Shown piece by piece: positions 16,292-25,746 of a stretch of DNA of 64,000 nt. Each line of letters opens with the position of its first letter. The stretch's first letter is position 1. Location: assembly GCF_008180615.1 (NCBI RefSeq), contig NZ_VTEH01000014.1:80745-144744 (forward strand), read 5' to 3'. Source of the stretch: Rossellomorea vietnamensis (GTDB lineage: Bacteria > Bacillota > Bacilli > Bacillales > Bacillaceae_B). Below the pieces are notes generated by a model. The model made no database searches. It had not been told where the DNA came from and saw nothing but the letters and a program-made list of their open reading frames with translations. The position numbers were made by a program, and so were the translations under genes.

Positions 16292-16825
16292 ATGAAAAAA
16301 GCGGTATTTTTAGATCGAGATGGAGTTATAAATGAAGTTTTATCGAAAAGAGTTAAATTCGTCAATAAACTTTCTGATATTTACTATCTTGAGAAGGTTC
16401 CTGAGGCTGTCCGGCTGTTAAATGAGGCTGAATATAAAATTTTTGTTGTCACGAATCAGGGTGGAGTGGGACTTGGCTATCTGACTTCTTCCAATTTAGA
16501 CAGAATTCACGAGAAAATGAAACTAGATATAGAAAAACAAGGCGGAGTTATCGAAGAGTTTTCAAGCTGTATACATAAGCCCCATGAAGGATGTTCATGC
16601 AGAAAGCCAGAAGCGGGACTTCTGTTTGAGCTTGCTGAAAAACATGAAATTGACTTATCACAGAGTTACATGGTCGGCGACAGGGAGCCGGATATTGAGG
16701 CAGGAAAGAAAGCCGGCTGTACAACGATTCTGATTGCGGATAAAGATACTGAAAAAATCGCGGATTATCATTTCCCTTCGCTTTATTCAGCTGCTAAATG
16801 GATTTCCTCCAGGAAACAAGCTTAA
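16292..16825 (+). CDS. HAD-IIIA phosphatase, GmhB-like (histidinol-phosphatase/heptose bisphosphatase family)
   Basis: A 177-residue HAD hydrolase. Motif I FLDRDGVIN (D8 nucleophile, D10 acid/base), motif II VVTNQGG, and the C-terminal MVGDREPDIEAG are all present. A CIHKPHEGCSCRKP segment contains the Cys/His zinc knuckle typical of the GmhB branch. These enzymes act on sugar bisphosphates or histidinol phosphate. No heptose or histidine genes are nearby, so the substrate is open. AAGGAG precedes the ATG, and a plausible sigma-A -10 (TATACT) lies about 20 nt upstream. Confidence 0.85.
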   Translation: MKKAVFLDRDGVINEVLSKRVKFVNKLSDIYYLEKVPEAVRLLNEAEYKIFVVTNQGGVGLGYLTSSNLDRIHEKMKLDIEKQGGVIEEFSSCIHKPHEGCSCRKPEAGLLFELAEKHEIDLSQSYMVGDREPDIEAGKKAGCTTILIADKDTEKIADYHFPSLYSAAKWISSRKQA

Positions 16826-17017
16826 CTTCAGGAAAGATGTTATAACCTTTCTTTCAATCTCCTTCTCAGCTCCTGGTTCCTTGGCCCCTCAAGGCAGAAA
16901 TCTTCCTTGCTTATATGCTAAACTTTCAAGCACATCTTTTAAACTTATGAACGATACTAATATTTGAATCTGCGAAACTATAGAAGTAAACTATATTAGT
17001 GGAAAAAATCGGAAAAA

Positions 17018-17183
17018 CTGTAAATAAGCTGATTTTTACTTATTGGAGCTTTATATCTAAAGGGTCAGTCCAAATTTTACTTGATAAGGGACCAAAGTTC
17101 CCTTATTAAGTAAATTCTATGAATAACTGTAAAAATAGCTGACTTGTTTACCGCTATTCACTTAAAAAGCTGTAAATAAGCTG
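17018..17183. repeat. Three short direct repeats around an AAGGGA palindrome
   Basis: CTGTAAATAAGCTG occurs at 17018-17031 and 17170-17183, with a variant at 17127-17141. Between them TTTACTTGATAAGGGA (17076-17091) and TCCCTTATTAAGTAAA (17099-17114) form a 16-bp inverted repeat with one mismatch. Arms resemble the AAGGGAA palindromes of the cassette at 37726-37910. The stretch 16826-17937 has no credible gene. Confidence 0.6.
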
Positions 17184-17261
17184 CCGGGTTCTGTTTTGAA
17201 GTACAAACTTCTAATTAGTCAAAGAAATGGTTGAGTTATTCGCACCCCAAATATGTCTATT

Positions 17262-17542
17262 GATCTCCACTCCACGTGCGTGACTCCGCGGGGCGTGCGG
17301 TGAAGTAAAAGCGGAAGCGGCCGTTCAGCGACGTACAGATTTTAGGGCTCTCGTATGAGATAAAGGAATCACGAAGAGCGATAGCGATTCGATGATGACT
17401 TATCTTTATAAAGTGGAAAGGCCCAAGAGAAAAAAGGCGGTCTTCCTTTTTATCTCTTGGGGTTATTTGACCCCGAGGGGCTAGGGGCTGGAACTAGACG
17501 CACGCTAGTCCCGCAGGAGGTCACTCACCTTCCGTTCCAATC
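17262..17542. repeat. GC-rich dispersed repeat with covarying hairpin, copy G1
   Basis: GC-rich ends (GACTCCGCGGGGCGTGCGGTG at the left; CTAGTCCCGCAGGAGGTCAC at the right) are imperfectly complementary. In the middle, CCCAAGAGA (17422-17430) and TCTCTTGGG (17453-17461) close a 22-nt loop containing AAGGCGGTCTTCC. Then GGTTATTTGACC forms a second small hairpin. A second copy is at 27924-28170 with a different stem but a nearly identical loop. Confidence 0.75.
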
Positions 17543-17829
17543 AAATCATTGCTAGATTTTTCATTATTTACAACTCTCCTTCATATTAATATGGGATTTA
17601 GAGTGTCCAGGAAATTGTGCGACATGTTTTGAATAACCAAAAGTTCTGTCATTTGTAATTAGGGTACATTTTATATTACAAATTAAACAGATTAACCAGT
17701 AAGGCTATCGTTAAACCAAGAAAAAAGGAGTGTCAAAATCGAGGCGACTTGTCACTCCTATTGATGTGTAATTTTTAATTTTATACTCGAGAACAGAACC
17801 CGTTCTAAAAAAACTGACTTTTTTTGATT

Positions 17830-17850
17830 TAAGGGAAAACATTTCCCTTA
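17830..17850. promoter_or_regulatory. Operator-like palindrome before the MMPL transporter gene
   Basis: TAAGGGAAA / TTTCCCTTA around a 3-nt centre, about 88 bp before the transporter ATG. It could be an operator, or a solo copy of the AAGGGAA palindrome type seen in the four-palindrome cassettes. Confidence 0.4.
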
Positions 17851-17937
17851 TTTTTCAAAGCCATGCAAAGCAGCTGAATAGTGGAATTTTTTTCTGCTAT
17901 GCGCTCGATCTTTATACTTATGTGAAGGAGTAATATA

Positions 17938-20094
17938 ATGAAGTTCATGTCTAATAACATAACAAAGTTTTATAAATTATTCCTGGCCTTATGGATAATG
18001 ATTGCACTGGGACTTGGATATTTTGCTATTGGTCTTCCCAGCATATTGGGCGGCGACGGTTTCAGGACGGATGGTGAATTTGAAAAGGTCAATGAAATTC
18101 TTTCAGATGACTTCGACTTTCCCGAAAACTCCCTTCTCCTCCTTTTTCAACAAGAAAATAAAAGCGACACAGAGTTTGAAGAAACTATTAAGTCCATCCT
18201 AAGTGAAATTGATGAATCTGTGAATATCAGCGGCATTCAATCCCCTCTTGGTGATGAAGCTTTACGGGATGGCGGTACTGCCTATGCAGCCCTCACCTTC
18301 GACCAAAGCAGCATTGATGAAGAAATCGACTCCATTGAAGAGATCATCGCCGAGGAGGACAATGTGGTATTGACCGGTGGACCTGTGATTTCCGCTGATA
18401 TTAATAAAGCCAGTCAGGATGACTTAAAAAGGGCTGAACTCATAGGTCTTCCTGTGGCATTGCTTGTACTTCTTTTCGCTTTCGGAAGCATCATTGCATC
18501 TATCGTACCAATTATCATCGGAGCAATCACCGTCATTTCTTCTTTCGGGATATTGACCCTGATTGGAGAAAACGTGGAATTATCTGTATTTCTGCTGAAT
18601 GTCGTTCCGATGATCGGACTTGCATTAAGCATTGACTTTGCTCTGCTTTTCATTAATCGTTACAGAGAAGAGCTGTTGAAATCAGATAAATTGGCGGCGA
18701 TAGAGACGACCATACAGACTGCCGGCAGATCAATCATCTTTTCCGCTGTCTGCGTATTCATTGGCCTGGCAGCCATGAGCGTCATTGACATCGATATCTT
18801 CCAAACTATTGCGATTGGAGGGATGGTAGTCGTATCCATCGCTGTCATCTCTTCCCTGACATTACTTCCAGCTGTTTTGATCATACTTGGACCTGCCATA
18901 AACAAGTGGATGGTGATAAAACGGAAAGAGGATTCTTCAAAAGGATGGCGTACTTTTGCCCGTTTTGTTATGAAAAGACCAGTGTTGATTTCTGTTTCAG
19001 CATTCGCAATTTTGGTTATTGGAGTCCTCCCTGTTGGTAATATGAACCTCTCGATCCCTGATATTGACTCTCTTCCGGAAAGCTATGAGTCCCGTCAGGC
19101 CATAGAAACGATCCAGGATACCTTTAATACCGATGAAGGAAGCCAGGTCTATATCATTGCAGAACGTTCCGGCGATTGGACGAGTGAAGACGGATTAAAA
19201 GAGATAGAGCGATTGACAGCCGAGCTTCGAGAAGATGAAATTGTTAATTCCATTACGTCTATCTACACTGAAAGCGGCATTGATTCACCTGAAGCTTTAT
19301 CAGAAGCACTTCAACAGCCCGAAACCCAGTCTTCACTTGCTCCTTTGCTGGATTCTTTTATCAGCGGTGAAAAGCTCTTGCTTCCCGTCACATTGTCAGA
19401 AGAAGAGTCTTCAGAGGCTGCTAAGGACTGGATCAGAGACTGGTCATCCAGGAATTGGGATTACTCTCTTTCCTTTGGCGGAGAAGTGAAATTCAACCAG
19501 GAAATTTTTGATGAAATTTATGATAAAGCAGCACTGAGTATCGGGATCATCTTGATTTCCACCTATATTATCCTGATGATCGCCTTCCAATCGGTAATTA
19601 TTCCTCTAAAGGCGATTTTGATGAATGTCATTGGGTTGACATCCACCTTTGGAATACTTGTATGGCTGTTCCAAGGCGGCCATTTTGGACTGCAGCCCTC
19701 TGATATCGCTCTAGTCTTGCCCGTCCTTGTCTTTAGTTTGGTTTTTGGATTGAGCATGGACTATGAAGTCTTCCTGATTTCGAGGATCCATGAAATTTAT
19801 CTGCAGACTGGCGATAATACACATGCAACCATCGAGGGACTGACTTCGACAAGCAAGATCATCACTTCAGCTGCCTTGATCATGATGGTCATCACTGGGG
19901 CATTTGCTTTTACAGGTGTCATGCCGGTCAAACAAATCGGTGTAGGGATTGCCATTGCAATATTTATCGATGCTACAATAATAAGAATGCTCCTTGTTCC
20001 ATCTCTTATGAAGCTTCTCGGGGGTTGGAACTGGTATATGCCATTCTCAAAGAAAAATAAAAAAGCAGGAAAAAGCGGGGATTTTTCTGCTTAA
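17938..20094 (+). CDS. MMPL/RND-family membrane transporter (YdfJ-like)
   Basis: A 718-residue protein with two MMPL halves: one N-terminal helix, a large outside loop, a helix block (about 165-325), a second outside loop, and a second block (about 530-700). Characteristic helix-4 motifs are present in both halves: GLALSIDFALLFINRYREEL and FGLSMDYEVFLISRIHE, whose aspartates carry protons in RND pumps. The length matches B. subtilis YdfJ. It probably exports lipids or hydrophobic compounds. AAGGAG precedes the ATG. It is monocistronic with a strong terminator and has palindromic DNA upstream, but no regulator gene next to it. Confidence 0.85.
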   Translation: MKFMSNNITKFYKLFLALWIMIALGLGYFAIGLPSILGGDGFRTDGEFEKVNEILSDDFDFPENSLLLLFQQENKSDTEFEETIKSILSEIDESVNISGIQSPLGDEALRDGGTAYAALTFDQSSIDEEIDSIEEIIAEEDNVVLTGGPVISADINKASQDDLKRAELIGLPVALLVLLFAFGSIIASIVPIIIGAITVISSFGILTLIGENVELSVFLLNVVPMIGLALSIDFALLFINRYREELLKSDKLAAIETTIQTAGRSIIFSAVCVFIGLAAMSVIDIDIFQTIAIGGMVVVSIAVISSLTLLPAVLIILGPAINKWMVIKRKEDSSKGWRTFARFVMKRPVLISVSAFAILVIGVLPVGNMNLSIPDIDSLPESYESRQAIETIQDTFNTDEGSQVYIIAERSGDWTSEDGLKEIERLTAELREDEIVNSITSIYTESGIDSPEALSEALQQPETQSSLAPLLDSFISGEKLLLPVTLSEEESSEAAKDWIRDWSSRNWDYSLSFGGEVKFNQEIFDEIYDKAALSIGIILISTYIILMIAFQSVIIPLKAILMNVIGLTSTFGILVWLFQGGHFGLQPSDIALVLPVLVFSLVFGLSMDYEVFLISRIHEIYLQTGDNTHATIEGLTSTSKIITSAALIMMVITGAFAFTGVMPVKQIGVGIAIAIFIDATIIRMLLVPSLMKLLGGWNWYMPFSKKNKKAGKSGDFSA

Positions 20095-20104
20095 TGAAGA
20101 TGCT

Positions 20105-20137
20105 AGTACAGAGCTGCTCTCTGTACTGGCTTTTTTT
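20105..20137 (+). terminator. Intrinsic terminator after the MMPL gene
   Basis: AGTACAGAG (20105-20113) pairs with CTCTGTACT (20119-20127), then GGC and seven T. Confidence 0.85.
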
Positions 20138-20276
20138 CTATTAAATATTGCAAAAGCATGAAAGACCTTCCACGACTATGTTAAGGTTACCAATAGAAGT
20201 GTTGGAATGGCTGAGATCATACATAACTTAATTACTGCGGGCAGGATGAAATCCAGATGGACAAGGAGGCTGACGG

Positions 20277-22190
20277 ATGAAAAAAACCGAATTTTACGAC
20301 ATGATCAAAGCTTCGTATCCTTTTAATCACTTATCGAATGAACAATTGGAATACCTAGTATCGCAAGCACAATTTCAGAAATTTGCTAAAAATGAATTCA
20401 TTTTTCATGAAAAAGAATCACAGGAAGAGCTGGACGTCTATTTCTTAATGTCTGGAACCGCGAAGAATGTTCTTCACCGGCCTTCAGGCAAGCAGGTGTC
20501 TTTACGATATTATTACCCTGGAGACCTTGTCGGATTGATGATTTTGTGGACAAGCGGTGATATGAGTTTTTCCGTGCAGGCCATCGAAGAGTGTACTCTT
20601 TTTCGTTTTAATAAAAAAGTCTTCTTCGATATGCTCACCAATAATAAAGAGTTTTCACAGATTATTTTTGAAAGTGTCGGAAACCGGATGAAAACTCTTT
20701 ATGATGAGATTAAATATAAGGAGTCACAGGAAGAATCCGCTGACTTGTCCCTCTTCAGAACAAAAGTTAATATTTTGATGGAACCGCCTGTAATTCTTCC
20801 AAAGACTTCAACGATGGAGGAAGCAGCAGAGAAAATGCTCGATGAGGCGGTAGAGGCCATTGTGGTTTGTGATGATGAGGGTGCATTAAAAGGTCTTGTC
20901 ACCCAAACCGAAATCCTGCGCTATCTTACCAGCTCAAGGGAAGCTCCGACACTAGAAGTCTGGATGAACAAGAAACCCTATTGGGTAAGGGATGAAGCTT
21001 TTGCCTATGAAGCCCTCTCCTTCTTTAAATACGAAGGGGCGAAATATGTCCCGGTCCTTCGGAATGGCATTGTCATCGGCCTGCTGACAGGACTGTCTTT
21101 TGTCAATATACATGATTCAAGCTACTTGGACCTCTCGTACAGTATCCAGTCCGCTGCAAGCACCGATGATCTTGTTCCACTATCACCGGTTGAAAATACA
21201 ACCTTTACTTCCTTCATAGGCGGACTGCTCCTGCAGGACAGCTTTGCTTATAATGTGAGTGAAGTTCTGACGAATTACAACGACCGGCTGTACCGTAAAA
21301 TCATCCTGCTTTCAGAAGAGGAAATGCGGGCGGAAGGATTCGGCTCACCTCCTGTCAACTACTGTTTTATTGTAATGGGCAGCCAGGGCCGCGGTGAACA
21401 GTCCTTCAATACCGATCAGGACAACGGCATCATCATTGCTGATTATGATCATCTCGATAATGCAAAAGCAGTGGACAGGTACTTTGAACGTTTCACTGAA
21501 AAAATCAATAGAAAACTAGCGCAGTGCGGTTTTCATGAATGTACAGGCGGAATCATGGCAAAAGAACCTAAATGGCGCAAATCATTCAGCCAATGGCAGG
21601 CGGCGATTGATGACTGGCTCCATGAAATCGATGCAGAAGAAGTTCAAAGCTTTACAATGTTTTACGATTTCAGACCGATTTTTGGTGACTACAGCCTTGC
21701 CGAAGATACCCGGGCCTATATTGCGAAAAAGGCCCAAAAATCCCTGAATATGCAACAGCTATTGAGAAAAGATGCTATCCGCTTCCGTATACCTATCAAT
21801 GCATTGGGCAGGATCAATCTGAAAGGAAGAAACAAGTTTTTCAACATTAAGAAAGCCGGCTTGATGCAAATCGTGAATATGGTGCGTATCCATTCCATCA
21901 AGCACGGATTAAAAGAAGTAAATACTGTTCAACGTTTGAATGCTCTGAAAGAATTGAAAGTCTTTCATCCCAGAGACGCAGAGAATGCAAAAACAGCCCT
22001 GCACTATCTGCTCTATTACCGCTTGAACCAAAACCTTTTGGAATTGGAAGAGAACCGGGAACTGACAAATGAATTGGAAGTAGAGCAGCTTACTAAAGAA
22101 GATAAACGAAAACTAAGAGAAGCGCTTCAAATCGCAAATCGGATGCAGCAAGTCATGGAGATCAGCTTCAATCGCAACCGGGTGGTTTAG
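20277..22190 (+). CDS. cNMP-binding / CBS / DUF294 nucleotidyltransferase signalling protein
   Basis: A 637-residue modular protein: a cyclic-nucleotide-binding-like barrel (about 10-140), a pair of CBS domains (about 165-285), then a DUF294 nucleotidyltransferase domain with GSQGRGEQ (368-375) and TDQDNG (379-384) supplying the metal-binding acidic residues, and a helical DUF294 C-terminal domain. The transferase core resembles that of GlnD. Sensor domains in front suggest control by nucleotide or adenylate levels. AAGGAGG precedes the ATG. It lies 3 nt before a DnaQ-like exonuclease gene, a pairing seen in other bacteria; the modified target is unknown. Confidence 0.85.
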   Translation: MKKTEFYDMIKASYPFNHLSNEQLEYLVSQAQFQKFAKNEFIFHEKESQEELDVYFLMSGTAKNVLHRPSGKQVSLRYYYPGDLVGLMILWTSGDMSFSVQAIEECTLFRFNKKVFFDMLTNNKEFSQIIFESVGNRMKTLYDEIKYKESQEESADLSLFRTKVNILMEPPVILPKTSTMEEAAEKMLDEAVEAIVVCDDEGALKGLVTQTEILRYLTSSREAPTLEVWMNKKPYWVRDEAFAYEALSFFKYEGAKYVPVLRNGIVIGLLTGLSFVNIHDSSYLDLSYSIQSAASTDDLVPLSPVENTTFTSFIGGLLLQDSFAYNVSEVLTNYNDRLYRKIILLSEEEMRAEGFGSPPVNYCFIVMGSQGRGEQSFNTDQDNGIIIADYDHLDNAKAVDRYFERFTEKINRKLAQCGFHECTGGIMAKEPKWRKSFSQWQAAIDDWLHEIDAEEVQSFTMFYDFRPIFGDYSLAEDTRAYIAKKAQKSLNMQQLLRKDAIRFRIPINALGRINLKGRNKFFNIKKAGLMQIVNMVRIHSIKHGLKEVNTVQRLNALKELKVFHPRDAENAKTALHYLLYYRLNQNLLELEENRELTNELEVEQLTKEDKRKLREALQIANRMQQVMEISFNRNRVV

Positions 22191-22193
22191 ACT

Positions 22194-22931
22194 ATGAGTG
22201 ATGCTCGATTTAATGTAGGATATCGAATCATTAAATATTATTTTTGGCATAGATACCTTTTTAAGAAACAAGTAGAAAAAGAAAAAAAGAATCTCTCTTA
22301 TCAAAAGTTGAAGCGGATGCTGAAGGAATTTGAAGAAGAAAAACCGCTTCTGCAGCAACAAAAACTGACGAACTGCACCTTTACCATTTTCGATCTCGAA
22401 ACCACGGGATTTTTTCCTGAAATCGGGGACGAAATTGTCTCAATCGGAGCAGTCAAAATGCAAGGAGAAAAGCTTCTTGAGCAGAAAACATTTTATGAAG
22501 TCATTAATCCTCTGCAAACCGTATCCCTAGAAACTAAACAGTTTACGGGCTTAAAGCGTAAAGACTTTATCAAAGCGAAAACACTCCCTGTTGGGTTAAA
22601 AGAGTTCCTTGATTTCTGTAAAGGGACCATTCTAGTGGCACATCCTGCCTCTTTTGATATCAATTTTCTTCAAAAGAGAATCGGGAAATGGGGTCTTCCA
22701 GCTTTTGATCCCGAATTCATCGACTCTTATACTCTGGCCAAAGAACTCCTGGGTGAAGAGGAATGCTATTTAGATGATTTAGTGAAGAGGTTTCATATAA
22801 ACAAGCGAGCCCGCCATCATGCCTTGAATGATGCCATCATGACAGCGGAGATTTTTCATGAGCTTTTAAAAATCTGCGAAATGAAAGAGATTGGTACTAT
22901 ACGGGAGCTGCATGAAGTTGCGGGGATATAA
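22194..22931 (+). CDS. DnaQ-like DEDDh 3'-5' exonuclease
   Basis: A 245-residue protein whose first ~55 residues are basic and helical. The exonuclease domain has motif ExoI FDLETTG, ExoII AHPASFDINFL and ExoIII HHALNDAIMTAEIF with the HxAxxD signature, so all DEDDh catalytic residues are kept. It is not the polymerase subunit PolC and lacks a polymerase domain. The ATG is 3 nt after the stop of the DUF294 gene without a separate strong ribosome site, so translation is coupled. A weak hairpin (GGCAGCC/GGCTGTC) follows at about 22938-22960. Confidence 0.85.
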   Translation: MSDARFNVGYRIIKYYFWHRYLFKKQVEKEKKNLSYQKLKRMLKEFEEEKPLLQQQKLTNCTFTIFDLETTGFFPEIGDEIVSIGAVKMQGEKLLEQKTFYEVINPLQTVSLETKQFTGLKRKDFIKAKTLPVGLKEFLDFCKGTILVAHPASFDINFLQKRIGKWGLPAFDPEFIDSYTLAKELLGEEECYLDDLVKRFHINKRARHHALNDAIMTAEIFHELLKICEMKEIGTIRELHEVAGI

Positions 22932-23021
22932 GCGAAAGAGGCAGCCGGCTGGCTGTCTCTATTTAGTTTGGTGATTTTTTTGCACGCTTGCGGGTGGACT
23001 AAAAAAGAGCCTTCTAAAAAA

Positions 23022-23050
23022 TGCCCCTTGAATAAAAATCAAGGGACATT
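23022..23050 (-). terminator. Intrinsic terminator after proA
   Basis: On the minus strand TGTCCCTTGAT pairs with ATTCAAGGGGCA around TTTT, followed by TTTTTTAG. Confidence 0.85.
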
Positions 23051-23062
23051 TTCTATTAACAC

Positions 23063-24325
23063 TTATCGAATTTGACCGTTACCAGTCATCATATATTTAA
23101 CTGTCGTTAATGCAGGCAGTCCCATTGGTCCGCGAGCATGCAATTTTTGTGTTGAAATACCGATTTCAGCGCCGAATCCAAGTGCTCCTCCGTCAGTAAA
23201 GCGGGTGGATGCATTATGATAAATGGCTGCTGCGTCTACAAGTGTCATGAACAGTCTGGCCGTCTCTGCATTCTCAGTGATGATGGCTTCTGAGTGCTTT
23301 GTACCGTACTGCTCGATGTGATTGATAGCATCAGCTGTGGCTGAGACTGTTTTGACAGCAATGTCCAAGCTTAGGTATTCATTCGCCCAGTCTTCTTCTC
23401 CAGCAGGCGTGCAGCCAGGAATTGTTTCGCAAGCATGCTCATCACCATGAGCTGTTATATTATGATTATTAAGGGTCTCAATAAAACGGTCTTTATTAGC
23501 TGCCAGCCAATCACGATGAATGATGACTGTTTCCGCAGCATTACAAACAGCTGGACGGTCTGTTTTTGCATTCACAAGGATATTCAGCGCCATTTGGACA
23601 TCTGCATCTTTATCAATGTAGATGTGGCAGTTACCTACACCGGTTTCAAGAACAGGAACGGTTGCATTATTGACGACTGCATTGATCAGTGCTCCGCCAC
23701 CACGTGGAATCAATACATCTACATGTTCTTTCATTGTGAACAGCTGCTGAGTCGCTTCACGATCTGTGGTATTGATGAACTGAACTGCTTCTTGTGGTAT
23801 TTTAGTTTTCTCAAGGGCATTATGCATAACATCCACAATGGCTTTGTTGGAAGTTATAGCATTGGATCCTCCCTTAAGCACGATGCTGTTGCCTGATTTC
23901 AAAGCTAATCCTGTTGCATCAACTGTAACGTTTGGGCGCGCTTCATAAATCATTCCGATAACACCTAGCGGTACTGTGACTTTTGCGACATCCAAGTCGT
24001 TTTCCAGCGTCCACTCGCTGACAGTCAAGCCAGTTGGGTCATCCAGCTCCGCAACTTCACGTAGACCATTTGCGAAGTCAAAGATACGTTCTTTCGAAAG
24101 TGACAGGCGATCCATGAATGCTTCATCGAATCCTTTTTCTCGGCCTCTTGAAAGATCATTTTCATTAGCTTCCAAAATGGTTTCAAACTGTTCTTCCAAT
24201 GTTGACGCGAGAGTCATCAAAGCTTCATTCTTCTCTTCAGTTGTTAGCAGTGAAAGTGATTTCGCAGCTTTCTTTGCTGCGATTGCTTGTTCTTCAACGT
24301 TCGTTTTGATTGTCGTTAATGTCAT
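23063..24325 (-). CDS. proA: Glutamate-5-semialdehyde dehydrogenase (gamma-glutamyl phosphate reductase)
   Basis: A 420-residue enzyme of the aldehyde dehydrogenase superfamily. It reduces gamma-glutamyl phosphate to glutamate semialdehyde with NADPH, the second step of proline synthesis. Diagnostic segments: PLGVIGMIYEARPNVT, LKGGSNAI, the catalytic cysteine in DRPAVCNAAET, and the C-terminal TDGGALGFGAEIGISTQK. GGAGG is 6 nt before the ATG. It is the last gene of the minus-strand proC-proB-proA cluster, 117 nt after proB. No T-box leader was found. Confidence 0.95.
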   Translation of the reverse strand: MTLTTIKTNVEEQAIAAKKAAKSLSLLTTEEKNEALMTLASTLEEQFETILEANENDLSRGREKGFDEAFMDRLSLSKERIFDFANGLREVAELDDPTGLTVSEWTLENDLDVAKVTVPLGVIGMIYEARPNVTVDATGLALKSGNSIVLKGGSNAITSNKAIVDVMHNALEKTKIPQEAVQFINTTDREATQQLFTMKEHVDVLIPRGGGALINAVVNNATVPVLETGVGNCHIYIDKDADVQMALNILVNAKTDRPAVCNAAETVIIHRDWLAANKDRFIETLNNHNITAHGDEHACETIPGCTPAGEEDWANEYLSLDIAVKTVSATADAINHIEQYGTKHSEAIITENAETARLFMTLVDAAAIYHNASTRFTDGGALGFGAEIGISTQKLHARGPMGLPALTTVKYMMTGNGQIR

Positions 24326-24442
24326 CCAATTCCTCCATAAATTATATTTATTGTTTCTTTCTATGTTTACTGTGTTTTCTGTTTAGACTCCGGCAGAAAC
24401 TTTAGCACAGGAGCATTTCTATATTTGGCTGAAAGATCTCTG

Positions 24443-25579
24443 CTAGACACCGACTGGAATCGGTACTTCTATGTGACATACCAGATGATCAAATTCTACC
24501 GCTGCATTTTCATATTTTTCGAGCTCTTCGTCTGTCAGCCCATTGAACTTTTTCAATTCTTCGGAACCATAATTGACGACACCCAGACCGATTTCTTCAC
24601 CGCTCAAATCGGCAATCCGAATAACTGAACCGCTCTTAAAGCGGCCTTTGACGGAATAAATCCCCGAAGCATCAAGGCTTTTCCTGCTTTTAATAATAGA
24701 GTCCCTTGCTTCATTATCTATGGTGATTTCGCCTTCTGGTCCGGAATTAAAGGCAATCCATTGCTTCTTGGTATTAAGGTTCACTACATCTTCTTTTGTT
24801 TTAAAATAAGTACCTTTAGCATCAGTTTGGACAGCATCATAGATAATGTTAGCTACACCTGATTTTCCTAGGAAAGATGGTATTCCTGATGCCATGGCGA
24901 TTTTAAACGCATCGATTTTGGAGCGCATGCCGCCTGTACCTACTGAACTTCCTGGTTCTCCTGCCATATCTTCAATGTCCTGCGTAATCTCATTAACTTC
25001 TTCAAGAAGTTCAGCATTCGGATTTTTACGTGGATCATCATTGTAAAGTCCATCGATATCGGAAAGGATGATTAATTGATCGGCATTTACCAGTCCTGCA
25101 ACTTTCGCAGATAACGTATCGTTATCACCAAATTTCAGACGATCAATGGTGACTGTATCATTTTCGTTGACAATTGGAATAATTCCGCGCTCGAGCAGAA
25201 CATTTATTGTGTTTTTTGCATTGTTATATCTGCTTTCATCAGAGAAATCGCTTCTCGTGATGAGTATTTGAGAAGCCACATAACCATTTGATAAGAACAA
25301 ATCAGAGTAAGCTTCAATTAACAATCCTTGACCGATAGATGCGGCTGCCTGCTTTTCCGGCAGCGTGCTGGGACGGGTCAGACAGCCTAACTTTCTGTAT
25401 CCTGCGGCTACTGCCCCAGATGATACAAGCAGCACTTCATGACCATCATCTTTCAAGCGTACGACTTCGTCTGTAAGGCGCTCCAGCTTTCTGCGGCTCA
25501 TCTCCCCGTGAAGACTTGTTAAAGAACTGCTTCCAATTTTAATTACAATTCGCTTCTTCGTGGTGTCCGGAGACATCAT
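24443..25579 (-). CDS. proB: Glutamate 5-kinase with PUA domain
   Basis: A 378-residue enzyme that phosphorylates glutamate on the gamma-carboxyl, the first and feedback-regulated step of proline synthesis. The amino-acid kinase domain (1-260) has VIKIGSSSLT, LLVSSGAVAAGYRKLG, NENDTVTIDRLKFGDNDTLSA and GTGGMRSKIDAFKIAMASGI. The C-terminal PUA domain (about 280-365, SGIYSVKGRFKSGSV) is the standard long form. AGGAG precedes two adjacent ATGs, either of which may start translation. Proline feedback inhibition is a family property. Confidence 0.95.
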   Translation of the reverse strand: MMSPDTTKKRIVIKIGSSSLTSLHGEMSRRKLERLTDEVVRLKDDGHEVLLVSSGAVAAGYRKLGCLTRPSTLPEKQAAASIGQGLLIEAYSDLFLSNGYVASQILITRSDFSDESRYNNAKNTINVLLERGIIPIVNENDTVTIDRLKFGDNDTLSAKVAGLVNADQLIILSDIDGLYNDDPRKNPNAELLEEVNEITQDIEDMAGEPGSSVGTGGMRSKIDAFKIAMASGIPSFLGKSGVANIIYDAVQTDAKGTYFKTKEDVVNLNTKKQWIAFNSGPEGEITIDNEARDSIIKSRKSLDASGIYSVKGRFKSGSVIRIADLSGEEIGLGVVNYGSEELKKFNGLTDEELEKYENAAVEFDHLVCHIEVPIPVGV

Positions 25580-25620
25580 ATCACTCCTGTAAAAATAGTT
25601 TTTATAATTTCTTTATTGCT

Positions 25621-25667
25621 TTAACGCACTAAGAGGGACTGTCCCCTACAACGCTTTAGTGCGTTAA
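25621..25667. repeat. GGGACTGTCCC-type palindrome, copy C
   Basis: TTAACGCACTAA (25621-25632) and its complement (25656-25667) flank GAGGGACTGTCCCCTAC; the right arm carries about 8 additional bases. It sits between proC and proB. Confidence 0.7.
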
Positions 25668-25746
25668 TTGGTTAAAATCAGTTTGCGTTTTGAACCGCCC
25701 TCTGCTGCCTTATTAAGCAGCAAAGGTAATGGCTGTTTTACATTTA

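Noticed and set aside
16826..17937. Hidden gene in the 1.1-kb gap before the MMPL transporter
   Set aside because: No frame with ribosome site and family resemblance on either strand; the stretch is filled by repeats.
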